Assembly: GCA_018340805.1 (NCBI GenBank)
Contig: JACMZG010001870.1
Location: 53,372,809-53,436,808, forward strand
DNA length: 64,000 nt
Reading direction: 5' to 3'
Origin: Microvelia longipes
Lineage: Eukaryota; Arthropoda; Insecta; Hemiptera; Veliidae
Shown here: positions 45,099 to 57,377 of the stretch, piece by piece
Numbering within the stretch: position 1 is the stretch's first letter
How the letters are laid out: each line of letters begins with the position of its first letter
Translations under genes and position numbers: made by a program
The notes under the pieces: model-generated
What the model was told of the DNA's origin: nothing
Database searches by the model: none
The model's input: the letters and a program-made list of their open reading frames with translations, nothing else

Positions 45099-46325
45099 TT
45101 ACCAATTCTTACCTCCACTTTCCGTACAAGCCCATCTTGACTTGGGAACACTTGCGTTATGACAGCGGGGCCAGGTATTTCTCGGTTGTGACTGGTCTTT
45201 AACTATCACGATGTCCCCTACTTCCAGATTTCTTTCTTTCCTTGTCCATTTTTCTCTATGCTGCAATCCTAGCAAAAACTCTTTTTTCCATCGCGACCAA
45301 AATTCTTGGCTAAGGTGCTGGACATGCTTCCAGCGTTTTCTACTGTACAAGTCGCTCTGTCCAAAGTCGCCAGGTGGTGGTGCTCCTGGAGGGTCCTTTA
45401 AGGTCAAAATATGGCTGGGTGTTAGTGGCTCCAAAGAATGCGGATCAAACAGATTGTTAACTGTTAATGGTCTACCGTTAATAACAGCTTCACACTCACA
45501 GAAAAATGTCCTCAAACCATCATCACTTAAAAGGCCCTCATGCGTTCTAAGAGATAATCTAGAATGCGTCTAGCTGACCCAATCTGTCTCTCAACGACTC
45601 CATTCATGTGGCTGGCTGTCGGGGTGTTAAACAAGAACTCACAAGACTTGTCTGCCATAATTTTTCTAACTGCCTCCACATCGATCTCTTCTAAACCTTT
45701 TTGCAATTCTTTCTTCGCTCCCACAAAATTTGTTCCCATATCACAGCGTAATAGCTTAACGTCTCCTCTTCTACATAAAAACCTCCGTAGAGCGTTAATA
45801 AACGAACTGGTGTCTAAACTATCCAGTAAGTCTATGTGCACCTCTACACGCTAAGCAGGTAAAAAGAATACCATAACGCTTAACCTCTCTTCGTAGATTT
45901 CTGACATAAAAAGGCCCGAATACGTCGACCGCGCTATGAGTGAATGGTGGAGCTGGTGTGACACGATCAGTCGGTAGATCATTCATTTTCTGATGAATGA
46001 ACGGACCCCGTAAACGTTTACACGACACGCATCGCCCGATAAAATTAGCAATCGCTGAACTACCCCCAATAATCCAATAACCCCTGCTTCTAATTTCGTT
46101 AGCTGTAATGCCACGACCCTGATGGTGTACGGCCTGATGATAGTGCCAAATTAAAAGAGTAGCGAGGTGTGACTTTCTAGGAATGATAACGGGGTGCCTT
46201 TCCGATCCTGGGAGGCTGGAATGTTTAATTCTACCCCCCACTCTTAATATTCCTAGAGGGTCTAAAAGGATCAAGGGGTGAAATACTGGTTCTTTTCCTC
46301 CCATCCTTGATTTAAGGACCTCCAA
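45099..46325 (-). pseudogene. BEL/Pao integrase and DUF5641-like C-terminus, frameshifted
   Basis: The first segment (46325-45819) has the zinc-binding HHCC region (HYHQAVHHQGRG ... CVSCKRLRG) and the first catalytic Asp in HSAVDVFGPF. The next (45841-45527) has the second Asp in LLRCDMGTNFVG, where a DNG/DRG type triplet is usual, and the catalytic Glu in NGVVERQIGSARR. The third (45515-45099) begins CECEAVINGRPLT and includes LEPLTPSHIL and VGDIVIVKD, typical of the C-terminal DUF5641-like region. Two frameshifts separate these parts. The integrase would insert element cDNA in the nucleus, but this copy cannot encode it in one frame. Confidence 0.9.
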
Positions 46326-46327
46326 AT

Positions 46328-47187
46328 CTAACTGAAAGTACTTATTTTATACATTTTTATAATATGACTCTCAGCTAAGCTTAATTCCGAAATCGATAAA
46401 GGTTTATTAGTTAAACTGTACCGCGTACAGTCTTCCCCCCTCAAACGTACCTGTAAAATCAAAATTAGTCTACGAATAATGGCTACGTGTCGCTTTAATT
46501 TGGTCCAATTACTAAACTTATCGATTTTCTTTTCAAGAAAGTTATTTTTACTAGAACTTACAACTTTTCTTACGTGAAAATTACCTTGCTCTTTCCTAAT
46601 TTCAGGATCTTCCGAATTAACTTCTATTTTTGGGTGTTCAACCCAAGACTTAGACTCTTCCCAAAGAAATGTTGGTCCTCTAAACCAACATGAGCTCTTC
46701 AGGTCTAAAACTGAGGTGCCTCTAGAAGCAAAATCAGCAGGGTTCTCTTTAGATGACACGTATTGCCATTCCTGTGGCTCTGAACAATCACGCAAAATTT
46801 GTACCCTATTCGCTACAAAAGTGTGAAAACGTCTAGTTTCATTATTTATATATCCTAAGACAACCTTACTATCCGTCCACATATACCTTTTCAGAATATT
46901 ATAACCCAATTCTTTTGTAAGCGTTGCTGCCATACAAGCCATAGACACGGCTGCCGTCAACTCAAGTCGAGGTATAGTTATCTCTTTTAACGGTTTAACC
47001 CTAGCCTTACCGAAACTATTCCACAATGAATTTTTCCACCATCATAGACAAACCTCAGGTAGCTCACGTATCCATATCCTAGTTCAGACGCGTCAGAGAA
47101 ACAGTGCAATTGAATGTCTTCTATTTTTTGCGCATTCTCTGGCTTATAGCATCGTGCTATCTCTATAGGGTTCTGACTAATTGACAA
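46328..47187 (-). pseudogene. BEL/Pao RNase H region, frameshifted
   Basis: Two overlapping frames. 47187-46987 contains LHCFSDASELGYGYVSYLR with the first catalytic Asp. 47026-46328 contains ITIPRLELTAAV (Glu) and MWTDSKVVLGYI (Asp), followed by the conserved WQYVSSKENPADFASRG stretch that in BEL/Pao elements follows RNase H. The acidic triad is present, but one frameshift near 47000 separates the first Asp from the rest. Confidence 0.9.
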
Positions 47188-48151
47188 TACTTCCCGTATC
47201 CATTTTTCCCATTTGTATTTTTTCCTGTACAGGTATTTCTTCGTCCCAGTTTTGGCTGTTTCCAGAAATTCTGCTTAGCCGACAAAGGTCTTGTAAAATA
47301 AATTTCCCAACTATTACTACAGGTGATAAGAATCCTAACGGATCATAAATTGAACATATGGTTGACAAGATGCCCCTTCTTGTAAATGGTTTGTCACTAA
47401 TGACGATTCTAAACGTAAATACATCTGCCTCAAGACACCAAGATACACCTAGAGCTCTTTCCACCGGTAATTTGTCTAAAACTTTTAATTCTTGAATCCC
47501 GGTTGCTCGATCTTCTAAAGGTATAGCTTCTATAACCTCAGGATGATTCGATATAATTTTGTGAAAACGGAATCCTCCCTGAGAGCATAACTTTTGTACT
47601 TGCTTGATTAAATTAACGGCAGAAACCACCGTAGGGGTAGATCCGATTCCATCATCAACGTAAAAATTGTCAAAAATAAATCGAGCAGCTTCAGAGGTAA
47701 CTAAATGTCCCCAGTCTTTTGCTGTTCGACGAAGCGCGTAATTCGCACATCCCGGCGACGAGGCTGCCCCAAAAAGATGCCTTGTCATACGGTATTCTTT
47801 TGGTGTTTTAGAAGTATCTCCCCCCTCCCACCAAAGAAAAGAGAAAAAATTCCTATCTTCTTCCGGAACAAATACTTGTAAAAACATCCCCTCAATATCT
47901 CCCATGAAAGCAATTCTCTCTTTTCTGAACCTAAGCAAGACGCCTATTACTGAATTTGTCAAATCTGGACTTGATATTAGAAGGTTATTTAGAGCTACCC
48001 CCTGGTATATAGCCGAGCAATCAAAAACAACGCGAATTTTTTGTTTCTGGGGATGATATACTCCGTGATGTGGTAGATACCACACTCTCCCTATTTTTTG
48101 ATGCTCAGGGTTAGCTTCTTCAGCGTATCCCTTTTCAAATAGATCATTCAT
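47177..48151 (-). pseudogene. BEL/Pao reverse transcriptase with Pao-type peptidase region
   Basis: The longest intact pol segment (324 codons). RT motifs in order: VWYLPHHGVYHP, KIRVVFDCSA, LRFRKERIAFMGDIEGMFLQ, RMTRHLFGAASSPGCANYAL and the catalytic box FYVDDG. The C-terminal part (VERALGVSWCLEADVF ... RGILSTICSIYDPLGFLSP) matches the region annotated as Pao retrotransposon peptidase (A17). The N-terminal RT start lies in another frame at 48216-48626. The catalytic Asp pair is intact, so the domain itself looks functional. Confidence 0.93.
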
Positions 48152-48215
48152 AAATTTTAAATAATCTTCTTTATACTTCTCGTCACTAACTTTCTTTTTA
48201 GTGACTTCAGCCTAG

Positions 48216-48626
48216 CTATAGCCATAGCCTTATTATTTCTACAGATATATTATCATCTTTGAGCGGCAGCGGCATTTCGTAGTGTTTATCCTCTCTATGT
48301 ACAAGTCCTCTCTCAATTTTTTGTACAAATTCTCTATCCGAAATTGATGGAGCTAAATTATAACTAACTTTTTCACTTCCATCATCTATTTGAAAAATAT
48401 TCATGATTTCTTTAACCGAAATTCTATTTGAAACAGATATATGTGTACCATAAGGCTTAGGGCCTATTATCCCCCATCCAAGAACCGACTTTCTTCCGTA
48501 TGGTTCATTCGGTCGGCCTTGTCTAACATCCAAAGGGCAAAGGGCCTCAGGACAGTTATTTCCTATCAGCATCGAAATACTTATATTTTTTATTATTGGT
48601 GTAATATTTTTAGCGATATCTTTCAA
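48216..48626 (-). pseudogene. BEL/Pao protease-RT linker region
   Basis: 136 codons with ISMLIGNNCPEAL and PYGRKSVLGWGIIGP, the conserved stretch between protease and RT in BEL/Pao polyproteins. Ends in a frame change before the RT segment at 48151. Confidence 0.85.
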
Positions 48627-48731
48627 ATGTGCAAACTGATTGGCTAACTCTGGTGTTGCTATTTCTTCAATGGTTCCCGTATAAAATCCCTAGTGTAAGT
48701 TTTTTTAGGTAAACCTATAACAGTGCTTTCG

Positions 48732-49055
48732 TCATAACTTGAAACTATTATCCCTTCCAGTCTCGTCGTGTTTATTAATTTTTCCATGCATCGTGCTTAG
48801 TTCTAATGTAGTATCTATACCCTGCACTTCTAAATTTGTTGCTAAATGTTCTTCCAAGAAGCATGTATCGCTCCCCTCGTCTAACAATGCATAGATCAAA
48901 ATTTTATTGTTTGGGTTATCTTTATGATGAACAAATACAGGAATGACAAACGAAGTTGTCCCATACTGATCGACTTTATTGGATAAAGTTTGATATCTAA
49001 CATTTATAGTGGACGTTTCCATAACGTTCTTTGTATTTAAGTTAAGACGATGCAA
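48732..49055 (-). pseudogene. BEL/Pao aspartic protease (DUF1758-like)
   Basis: The active-site region reads YALLDEGSDTCFLEEHLA, the L-L-D-x-G-S-D/N arrangement usual for BEL/Pao retropepsins. It follows the zinc knuckles. A stop at about 48730 splits it from the downstream linker in the same frame. Confidence 0.85.
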
Positions 49056-49265
49056 GGCTGTAGGATGGGTTTTATTGCATCCTTCCTTTTCACATTTTAA
49101 TCTGTTCCGACAAAATTTGGATAAATGAAATTTTCCTAAACACGCAAAACAAAGCCCTTCTTTTTCTATGAATAACTTTTTATTTTCCCAACTTTTATCT
49201 CTAAAATCTTTACAATCATTTAATTTATGTAACCCTGAGTGGCAAAACAGACATGTTTTTTTTTA
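49056..49265 (-). pseudogene. Gag zinc knuckles of the BEL/Pao element
   Basis: On the minus strand a C-x2-C-x4-H-x4-C knuckle (CLFCHSGLHKLNDC) is followed by a second CCHC region (GLCFACLGKFHLSKFC) and a KCEKEGCNKTHP stretch. This is the usual gag C-terminus, just before protease. The segment lies outside the longest reading frames because of frame changes on each side. Confidence 0.85.
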
Positions 49266-49273
49266 TCGGTTTA

Positions 49274-50971
49274 TCAATCCTTCGAAAAATTGCTTAATAT
49301 TTTTGCTTTGTTTTGTTTACTTGTGTCAAATCTAAATGTTTGGTTTTTATTTTTATCCAAAGTTTTATAAATTGGATGGTTGTGAATTTTAGCTACCTTG
49401 GATACAAATATGGCAAGATCCTCTAAGTTTTCATTTCCGTCTTTTTCCGCTACAGGAAATCCAACTGACTTTAAATTTGTACGGAAGTTTTTCCACAATC
49501 CTTTAAACACCACTTAGAATTAATTTCTTGATTGTCTTTTAATACTCGACTGGCCGTAGATAACAGATCTGCCAATTTTGCTAAACCTGTAGAATCATTG
49601 TACGCTATTTGGGGCCCTTCAGTTAACCTAGCTACCCACGACTCTACTATAGCGATTTTATCCCCAAACCGTTTTTCTAATAGTCGCATATACTGTTCAA
49701 AGGATAACCCTGGGTTACTCTGATACAATTCCAAGGCTTTACCTTCTAAGAACTTTGATAACAACGCAGGTTTGACCGCATCTGGTAAGATGTTATCATC
49801 TAAAAAACCTAACTTCTTTTTCAAAAATAGGGTAAAGTTGGCTATCACCATTAAATTTTGTAGGGGTTAACGAATTTAAGAGTTGTAGTTTTGTGTTTAA
49901 CACTAAAGGATTAGTTTCTAAACAACCGTGTAATTTATATGGAATTTCGGATGATGTTGGTAAAATAATTTGACCGGAACGGGACGTGGATGAGGCAGGG
50001 TTCATGGCTTTGGACTGTGCTATCCCATCTATCCCAGGTTGCAGTTCTAAGAGTTGGTTGGGATAAATAGGTGGGGTATGGGTTCCATATTTTTTAGGCA
50101 CATCATCAGGCTTCACACAATTCGCATTATCTACATTATCTAAGGTTTTGTATGAAGAATCAGGGGTTACTGGTAGAGGAGTGTTCAGGTTACGAACGGA
50201 ACCGGAATCTTGTTTTGCGTTAGTACGAGTTACTAGTGACTCTAAATTTTTATCAAACAACTTCGCTGTACTTAAGACTTCCTCAAGTTCCGCTCGACCT
50301 AAATTCTCGTCTTCCAGAGCTTCTTCTATTAATTTATTTTTTGAAATCTCTCCCTCTAACTCTAACTCCTGACGACGTAATTCTAACTTTTTTTGCTCTA
50401 AATCTATTTGTTTAAGTTTGAGCGCATTGTCTCGAGAACTTGTTTCTATTTTAGCTATAAGTATTTCAGCACTCGCTTTCGAGGTAGTGCTGCTTATTCT
50501 AGAATTAGACCTCTGGGACCTTGCGCCTACTATGGATGGTGCTTTAATAGAGTTACTACTTTTTAATTCCTCGGTAACCTTCTCAGTAATTATTTTTTTA
50601 TGAGCAACAATGAATGATTTAAGGCCCATAAGGTAAGTTTGGGCATCTAACAATTGAGGCTCTGAATCGTACTCTAACAACATAGAGTCAACTACAGGAG
50701 ATATTTCCCAAATACCAACATCTAATTCTTCTAATACGGTATTTAATATAACAGCATAAGAATCGAACGAGCCGCCCATCTTATCCACCCTTTTAAGCAG
50801 TTGGACAACCTCCGCTTGCTTCATCTTAAGCTCTCTGGTAGAAGCACGGAGATCTCGCAACTGCTTATCTAATTCTACGGGTATACCTTTCTCTGAGTTG
50901 GCGTCGTTTGCCGATTCCTCGTGATAATCCTTACCACTCTTCCTTCCACTCTTGAAGGATCTTACAGACAT
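49274..50971 (-). pseudogene. BEL/Pao gag, frameshifted
   Basis: Starts MSVRSFKSGRKSGKDYHEES at 50971, 54 bp inside the 5' LTR boundary. An N-terminal helical region and a long charged coiled-coil (about residues 175-245, with LKQIDLEQKKLELRRQELEL) precede LTPTKFNGDSQLYPIF, the conserved gag core motif where WPTF-like residues are usual. It continues in two more frames (49851-49471 and 49513-49274) with LPDAVKPALLSKFLEGKALE and FGDKIAIVESWV. Gag would form the particle. Two frameshifts are present. Confidence 0.9.
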
Positions 50972-51024
50972 GCCTCTTGATCTTGATTCAAAATTCTAGG
51001 GAATCAGTGAATAAATTTCTTTAC

Positions 51025-51235
51025 TATCGCTGCCGTTTCACAGGCCAGCGAGATGCTATCACTTCTTTACTGCTACAGTAATCTATTTAACACTCTATTT
51101 ACCATAACGTAAAGAAATTTATTTGGGTTTCTAGTATTTTCAAGATGACAATAAATGTATGACAAATTATTGACAAATTATTAAACAATAAAAATGAAAT
51201 TAACAAATAAATAAAAATTCACGGCCACGCCGACA
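51025..51235 (-). repeat. 5' LTR of the BEL/Pao element
   Basis: 211 bp, near-identical to 44766-44970. On the minus strand it starts TGTCGGCG and ends GCGATA, so the terminal dinucleotides are TG and TA rather than TG and CA. The following GTAAAGAAATTTATTCAC would be the primer-binding region; I could not match it to a tRNA. Confidence 0.9.
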
Positions 51236-51313
51236 AAGTACCTAGTCTTAAAATAATTGTTAATTTTCCTCATTATTCATACCTAACAAATGTTGGAAAA
51301 GTATTAAGATTGT

Positions 51314-51496
51314 AATAATAGTATATTATGCTACTAGGCAGCAAAATGGAATTTTGCAGACGAGTTTTATAAATTTACCCCCCGAGCAGAAGGCGAGGGC
51401 GGGCTATGGAAATTACCTGCAGAGGCGTAAGCCGAGGCAGGTAATTAATTGCACGAGTCTGCAATGTTTCCTTTGCTGCATAGTAGCATATACTAT
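51314..51496. mobile_element. Foldback MITE with GGCGTAAGCC core
   Basis: The outer arms TAGTATATTATGCTACTAGG and GCAGCAAA pair with TTTGCTGCATAGTAGCATAT. Inner arms TTGCAGACGAGTT and GTGCACGAGTCTGCAA-like segments pair next, then ATTACCTGC / GCAGGTAAT around a GAGGCGTAAGCCGAGG centre. No coding content. Lies 80 bp from the provirus. Confidence 0.7.
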
Positions 51497-51599
51497 TTTA
51501 TCTACTAACGGCAGAAAAAATACACAAGAGATTATTTTAAATACTTGCTGCGAGATTTTACAGGCAGTAAAGACTGCTTTGAAGTAGATGCAACGCTGA

Positions 51600-52135
51600 C
51601 AATATCAGGTGGAGTGTGGTCCAATAACTCGTCAATGTCAACAATGTTTGTATCTTTATTTACTTCACTGTTGTTCTCACTCATTATGTTTTAGTAACTT
51701 AACTTTGGTTTACAGATTTAGTTTTTGATAACGTTCTATTTTTGTAACTTTATATACTTAAACTAAATATAACAACATGAAATACAAAATCTGACGACTT
51801 AAACATTAAAAATCTGTCGATTCATAAACAGCTGGTAAATAATTTAATTTAATGCCAAAATTATCAGTGTTGCCAATTTGTTTTCAAAACATTATATATT
51901 ATTAGATAAACAAATGTTAAATGTTAAACATTTAATAATAATATCGTAATTTTAAGTAACAATAAAGAAAGTTACCTACTAGAAACAAGCTAGAATAAAT
52001 CATAGTTTACAAAATAAAACAATACCGAAATTCACGCAATAATTTGTAAAATAATAACCTCCGCTCATTCATTTTCCCGCCTAGGGAGTTTTGACTTGTT
52101 TTCCATGTTATTTAAATGAGCCATAACTCCCTAGT
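51600..52135. other. Intergenic DNA, nothing identified
   Basis: No gene recognised. Confidence 0.5.
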
Positions 52136-52144
52136 ACTTTTTTC

Positions 52145-52220
52145 ATTACCAAAACATTTTGCGTACTGTTTTGAAACATTTTGCGTACTGTTTTAAAATA
52201 TTTCCCGTATTGTTTGACAG
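52145..52220. repeat. 24-bp short tandem repeat, about 3 copies
   Basis: Copies of ACATTTTGCGTACTGTTTTG, the last diverged. Confidence 0.75.
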
Positions 52221-55085
52221 TGTAGGTAAAATGACATTTTGCAGCTTATAAACAGTCCAGTAATGGTAATTGCTGCCGTGAGTAGATAAAATCATAAACC
52301 GACTTTTCACCTGAATCATTTGTTTCAGGTGTTTTAAGATCTTATAAGTTGTTTTTACAAAGTTGCCAGTGTACGTGTGTGAGTGAGTGTATGTGTCTGT
52401 TGTCTTCGTAACAGCCAGTATGTTTGTACCAAAGAATTTAAACTTGGACCAAGAAATCAATATTTAGGTCTAGATGTGCTATCTGGAAAATAATTTTTTC
52501 AATGACCGTCATTAACTGACAATGACTCAGTAAATATTCACAAATTCAATAAAAATTGAAGATAATGACGTCATTCAACGCAAATGTAATTGGCAAAGGC
52601 CATGGATGTTAGTGACATGAAGACAAATTAATCCAGTATATTTTTATTTTGATATTAATAGCTACTATAAAAATATTGATGAGCAGTACAAGAAAAAATG
52701 ACAGCTATTTATCTGATAGTCTAAAAATTATCGTCTAATTTTACTGCATTAAAAAATTCAGAAACTGAGAAAAAAGTCCCTTAACTTTAGATCAAATCTG
52801 CGATCATTTTAGACAAAACTTCTGCTGAATCGAATAGAGGCAGTGTCTAAGCGACTTGATGAACCTATGGGCTACTATTATTGATTAAAATGGTCGCCAT
52901 AGCTTTTTTAAGTATTAATTATTTAATCCAACGACTAGACGACTTTTTAGAGTCCAACGGTTAGACTCTAGACAAACATGATTAAACTTTTTTGTTTTAT
53001 TTATTACAATAAAATATGACAGGCTTTAAATAAATTTCTTTTGAACTATTTCCTACAGAATCATCTTTTGCTGCAGGCAACACTTAGAATGCCTCGAATA
53101 ATTAACGCACCTATTCTACATGTAAACCAATAGATAAAAGTTAATATTGTTTCGGTTAATATATCGATCTATTAGAAGCAAGCCTACGCATAATAAAATT
53201 CAATGAAATAAACTTATTCTTTTTCAGTTTATAATTTTAATGTAATTTTTACTGAGTTAAGATGGGGTTGATGGTTTCGAAACAATGCTTTGGCTCAAAG
53301 AGACAAAGCAACAATTTATTTCGTCTTTTTCTCAAATACTAAATATGAGATAACAGACAAGCAATGAGGGGAAGGAGTGACTCTCTCCGGTCTGAAAGTA
53401 GTAAGGCAACTCAAGCTGAAGGCCTGCTTTACCTATTTATTGGGTTTTGTTGAGAAACTCAAAATAATGAAGCTGGATTTCCCTGTAATAATAATAATAA
53501 CTGTGTATTAAATAAATAAGTTTAACAAACAATGTACAAAACTAAATTATAACTACATGACACTTTATTTATTTAATCAGCCATTGCACAAGATTTTTTT
53601 CTGCAGAGAAGTATGATTTTAATCTGTAAAAAATAAATACATTTTAGATTGAAGAATAGGGGAAGCAAATCTGACGAAATTAGATCCATTTCCTAGGTAG
53701 TTCGTTCTAAATTTATTTATTAAAATAAATAACTTCACAAGCTTTTTAGATAAAAATTCTCTAAATATAATAATAATATAAAATGGTATAATATATTCCG
53801 CTTTATTCAAACCAAACACTTCCCAGAATCTCAAAAAACCACAAATGCACTTCAAATTCATCCATAAGGGGCACGCGAAGCAGCCATGCAGGTCACCTGT
53901 TGCTCTACTCCGCCTCAAGCTAAATAATTATTATAGATCAGATTTTCAAAAAAAAAATAAAAATGCTTAATTGATTTGAACTTCCAATAGATTTATATAA
54001 TCAAAATCACGCTACGGGGTATATTAAATATTTTTATCTTGCTATCGGATTCAGTAGGGTCTACAAGTCGTAAAATAGTCTCACATATCTATTTATAAGA
54101 AGTTGAATGACATTTTTATTCAATTTAGATAAAATTGTGAAAGTTGAATTATAATTTTTCTGATTTTTATTGTTAAATTTTAATTTAATAATCATAAAAA
54201 TACTGCTACATTTAAATAAGGAGGGTGAAACCTTGCTGAAAGATGACCATGTCGGTACCGAATATTTTTTATGATAAAACAAAATAGTCATTTTATGCTT
54301 TGTTCTCATTTACTTTTTGAAGAAACCAGAAGTGTTAACTTGGTATTTAAATAATATATTTATTAATACCAATATTTGGAATTGTTTTATATTATTGTTT
54401 TAATACATATAATGGCACATTTGAATTCGCGCAAAGTCTAGAGCCGCCTAAGACCATGTTTGACCCACAAATTTAAGGGTTTACTCTTGGTGCATTTGGA
54501 ATGTTCTACCTGGTATATATATTTAATTAATAGACATATAATTAAATATATATGATCAACCACCCACTCCTTACTCTATTACTTAGCCTAATTTAACGAA
54601 CGTCAGTGAGTTCTTCCATTTCAGAAGTCAGGAATGGCGTGTCTGTTTGTGTGTACGTGTCACGATGGCTGCCGTAAAAATTAACCGATTTTAATGAAAC
54701 TCGGTATACATGTTGTAATAATCAGTCTTCAGAACCGTAAAGTTTTTGGTTATAGTGTGACTAATATTGTTAAAATGACCGCCAGTATGGTAAACCATTC
54801 ATGAGCGGAAAAATCGTGTTGCATATTGTGTCAAAGATCTCGCAGAGTAGATGAAGAAAATGCAAGTGAAATTGTGACATGCACAAAACCCATCATTTTA
54901 TACTTACTGCCAATTTGGCGTACCAATTTTCAGTATATGTAATAATGTTGTATTTCCCAAGTAGAAAATAAGATATTAAAATCTATGTTTTTTCATTTTA
55001 TTTATTTTTTCCTTGTTAAATTTTTTTTAGCAATTTCCTTATTATTTAATTTTAATATTTTCTTAAGTATACATGAATACTTTGA
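52221..55085. other. Long AT-rich stretch, no gene identified
   Basis: A segment at about 54645-54840 (TGTGTACGTGTCACGATGGC ... TTAACCGATTTTAATGAAAC) has the wording of widespread arthropod non-coding repeats, but I found no second copy here. Otherwise nothing. Confidence 0.45.
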
Positions 55086-55094
55086 TTTAATAAT

Positions 55095-55580
55095 GACAAT
55101 TTGGTGTGGAGGTCCTATCCGTATGACAGGGTGAATTCCCTTTGGAATGCGTGCTTCCGTGCTTAATCACGGAATATTGATAAAAATAATCAATTTCTTG
55201 CTTTTGTTTCCGGCTTCAGCTTTAAACTTGGGCACTGGTATTACTGGTAGTTACTAAAATTGTAGATTTTTCAAAGGAAATGAGCATATTTATGCCTTTG
55301 GCACACAAATATACTTATCGTCCTAAAGTTGGCATGGCACACAATTATTAACACTAATTTAAAATCAGTTAATGCATATCTGTCCAAGGTTTTAGCGCAT
55401 TTACTTAGACAAATGCACTAAAAATTTAGTGACATCTAGTTATACTATTGCACAAGTTTTAAAGTATAAACCGGAAATACGAGCAAGAAATGAACCCATA
55501 AACTCGGAAACACGCATTTCAATAAAATTGGCACGGCATGCGGACCTCCGAGCCAAGATTATTTGGTGGTTATTTTATTG
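55095..55580. mobile_element. Foldback-family element, diverged
   Basis: The left terminus GTGTGGAGGTCCTATCCG...GAATTCCCTTTGGAATGCGT and the right terminus AAACACGCATTTCAATAAAA...GCATGCGGACCTCCGAGCC are inverted relative to each other. The centre carries TTTTTCAAAGGAAATGAGCA and GGTTTTAGCGCATTT as in 57375-58140. Confidence 0.7.
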
Positions 55581-55619
55581 TGCTTATGTGATGAAAATAA
55601 AGAGAAAAATATTAAAATA

Positions 55620-56020
55620 CTATCGACGTAACCAAGATTCGAACTGAGGTATCCTCGCTTTGAGAGATTGTTAGGTCTTCGAACCGTTTTATTCATATCT
55701 AAGGCTCAAAAATCATTGAGAAAGACACCCTAATCAAAATTTGTTAGGGTTAAATTGGATTTCCCGACCGTATTTAAGATTTTCCGTTTTCCCACTGTTT
55801 TTTTTTACTTCTTGATCAGTTTAAGTGGTCGTACCGAGTTCGAACTAGTTTCATTAACTTCAGAGCCTCACCCCCCATGAAAAACGATATCCCCATTTAA
55901 ATGTATATCGACCGTCTTTCTGGTTTTCCCGTTATTTCCCTAGTTTTTTGAAATGGTCACTTAGGGAGGTTGTATTGACTTCGGACCGGTTCTATTCGAT
56001 TCAGCGCCTAAAAAACATAA
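55620..56020. repeat. ~150-bp tandem units associated with the foldback element
   Basis: About 2.5 units containing TTCGAAC/TTCGGACCGGTTCTATTCG, GACACCC and GGTCACTTAG. Same family as 58190-58725 and 43245-43385. Confidence 0.7.
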
Positions 56021-56930
56021 GTAATAAAATTAATAAATTACTTAAATTTTCCTAAAATGCTGCTAAATGTAGCGTTATACTATTATTTATTTAGACCTCA
56101 GTACGAAACTGATTTGATTTTGGGATCCTATTGTTTTAATAATCAAAATAAGGAAAAGTTGTCGAAAAGTTAAAAGGATGCTAAGTCGGTTATAAGGATT
56201 TCCAGTGACGTCCTTAAGTGTTGTTAGAGAGAGAGGCTTTTACCACATCTGTGGCTGGCAAAGTTCTAAAGCACAGATACTCGAGTGTTAATAAATGCTT
56301 TTCCATGATATAAGTGTGAGAAGCTTTTTTCCATACTGAGCAGATAGGTTTTGCAATGCAATCAAGGTATGTATCATGAAATATGACTGTTTTTATAGTA
56401 TTTTCATTACGAATTACATATGTAATACAATACCTAAACTGTATGCAGTGTAATTTATTGTACTTACTTTTTTTTAATCTTGATTATATACTGACTACGT
56501 AACATAAAATTTGAATTTATGCCACGACGAGTTTTATTATTTGTAAAATTTAATAAGGAAAAATCATAACATAAATATCATTTAACTACTGTGTCTAATC
56601 CATTGAATTATAAGAAATCATTTTATATGTAAATATAAGTTTTTCTTGTTAATGTAACCTTTTTAACTTGATTTATTACAAATTTTATTAGCTTCAGATT
56701 TTATTAGACAGTATGTTTACAATACTTTGCTAGAAATACCATCTCACTAGCGAATTTTCCAAAGAAAATTCCCTTAAATAAACTCATTACAAATGCTGGC
56801 GCGGAATACTGCGAGCTGAGCAAATTTTCTATGCAATGTGTGTATACTTCCTCAAAAATCAATGCCTTGCTTTAGTTTAAGCTCCATAACCTGAGTTGCT
56901 ACAGTTGTCATAACTTGTTATTTAATTTTT
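56021..56930. other. Intergenic DNA, nothing identified
   Basis: No gene recognised. Confidence 0.5.
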
Positions 56931-56934
56931 TGAG

Positions 56935-57035
56935 GTAGTACGTAATTGAGCAGTTTATTGGACCGTTTTTAGGATGAGAAGCCAATCATTATTGTTATAG
57001 GAAGTTATTTAGTACTTTTCACCTCCGAGGATTTT
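56935..57035. repeat. Dispersed repeat, inverted copy of 6150-6250
   Basis: GGTAGTACGTAATTGAGCAG through GATGAGAAGCCAATCATTAT to AGTACTTTTCACCTCCGAGG is the reverse complement of the copy near 6.2 kb. Confidence 0.8.
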
Positions 57036-57168
57036 TTACTTTTAGTGTCGTTTTTATTTTATCTGCTCACAGCAAGAAAATGAAGTATTATTGAACTGAT
57101 TTCAGAAGATGAAATAGGATTTACCACATCCACTACCATGGGCATAGCCAGGGTGCCTTTTAGGGGGG

Positions 57169-57340
<172 letters not shown>

Positions 57341-57377
57341 TCTTGTGTATGTAAGGTTTAGGGTTTTTTTTAAATAA

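Larger units (their letters stand above)
44766..51235 (-). mobile_element. BEL/Pao LTR retrotransposon provirus
   Basis: A 6470-bp element on the minus strand flanked by the 5-bp duplication AAGTA (44761-44765 and 51236-51240). The LTRs are 44766-44970 and 51025-51235. Minus-strand order is gag, zinc knuckles, protease, RT with a Pao-type peptidase region, RNase H, integrase and a DUF5641-like C-terminus, which is the BEL/Pao arrangement. Before the 3' LTR a purine tract (TTGGGGAGCC) fits a polypurine tract. Coding is broken by at least nine frame changes and a stop, although the LTRs are close to identical. No envelope-like frame is seen. Confidence 0.95.

Noticed and set aside
45211..45573. 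Plus-strand frames within the provirus
   Set aside because: Antisense shadows of integrase and other pol domains, which have clear motifs on the minus strand.
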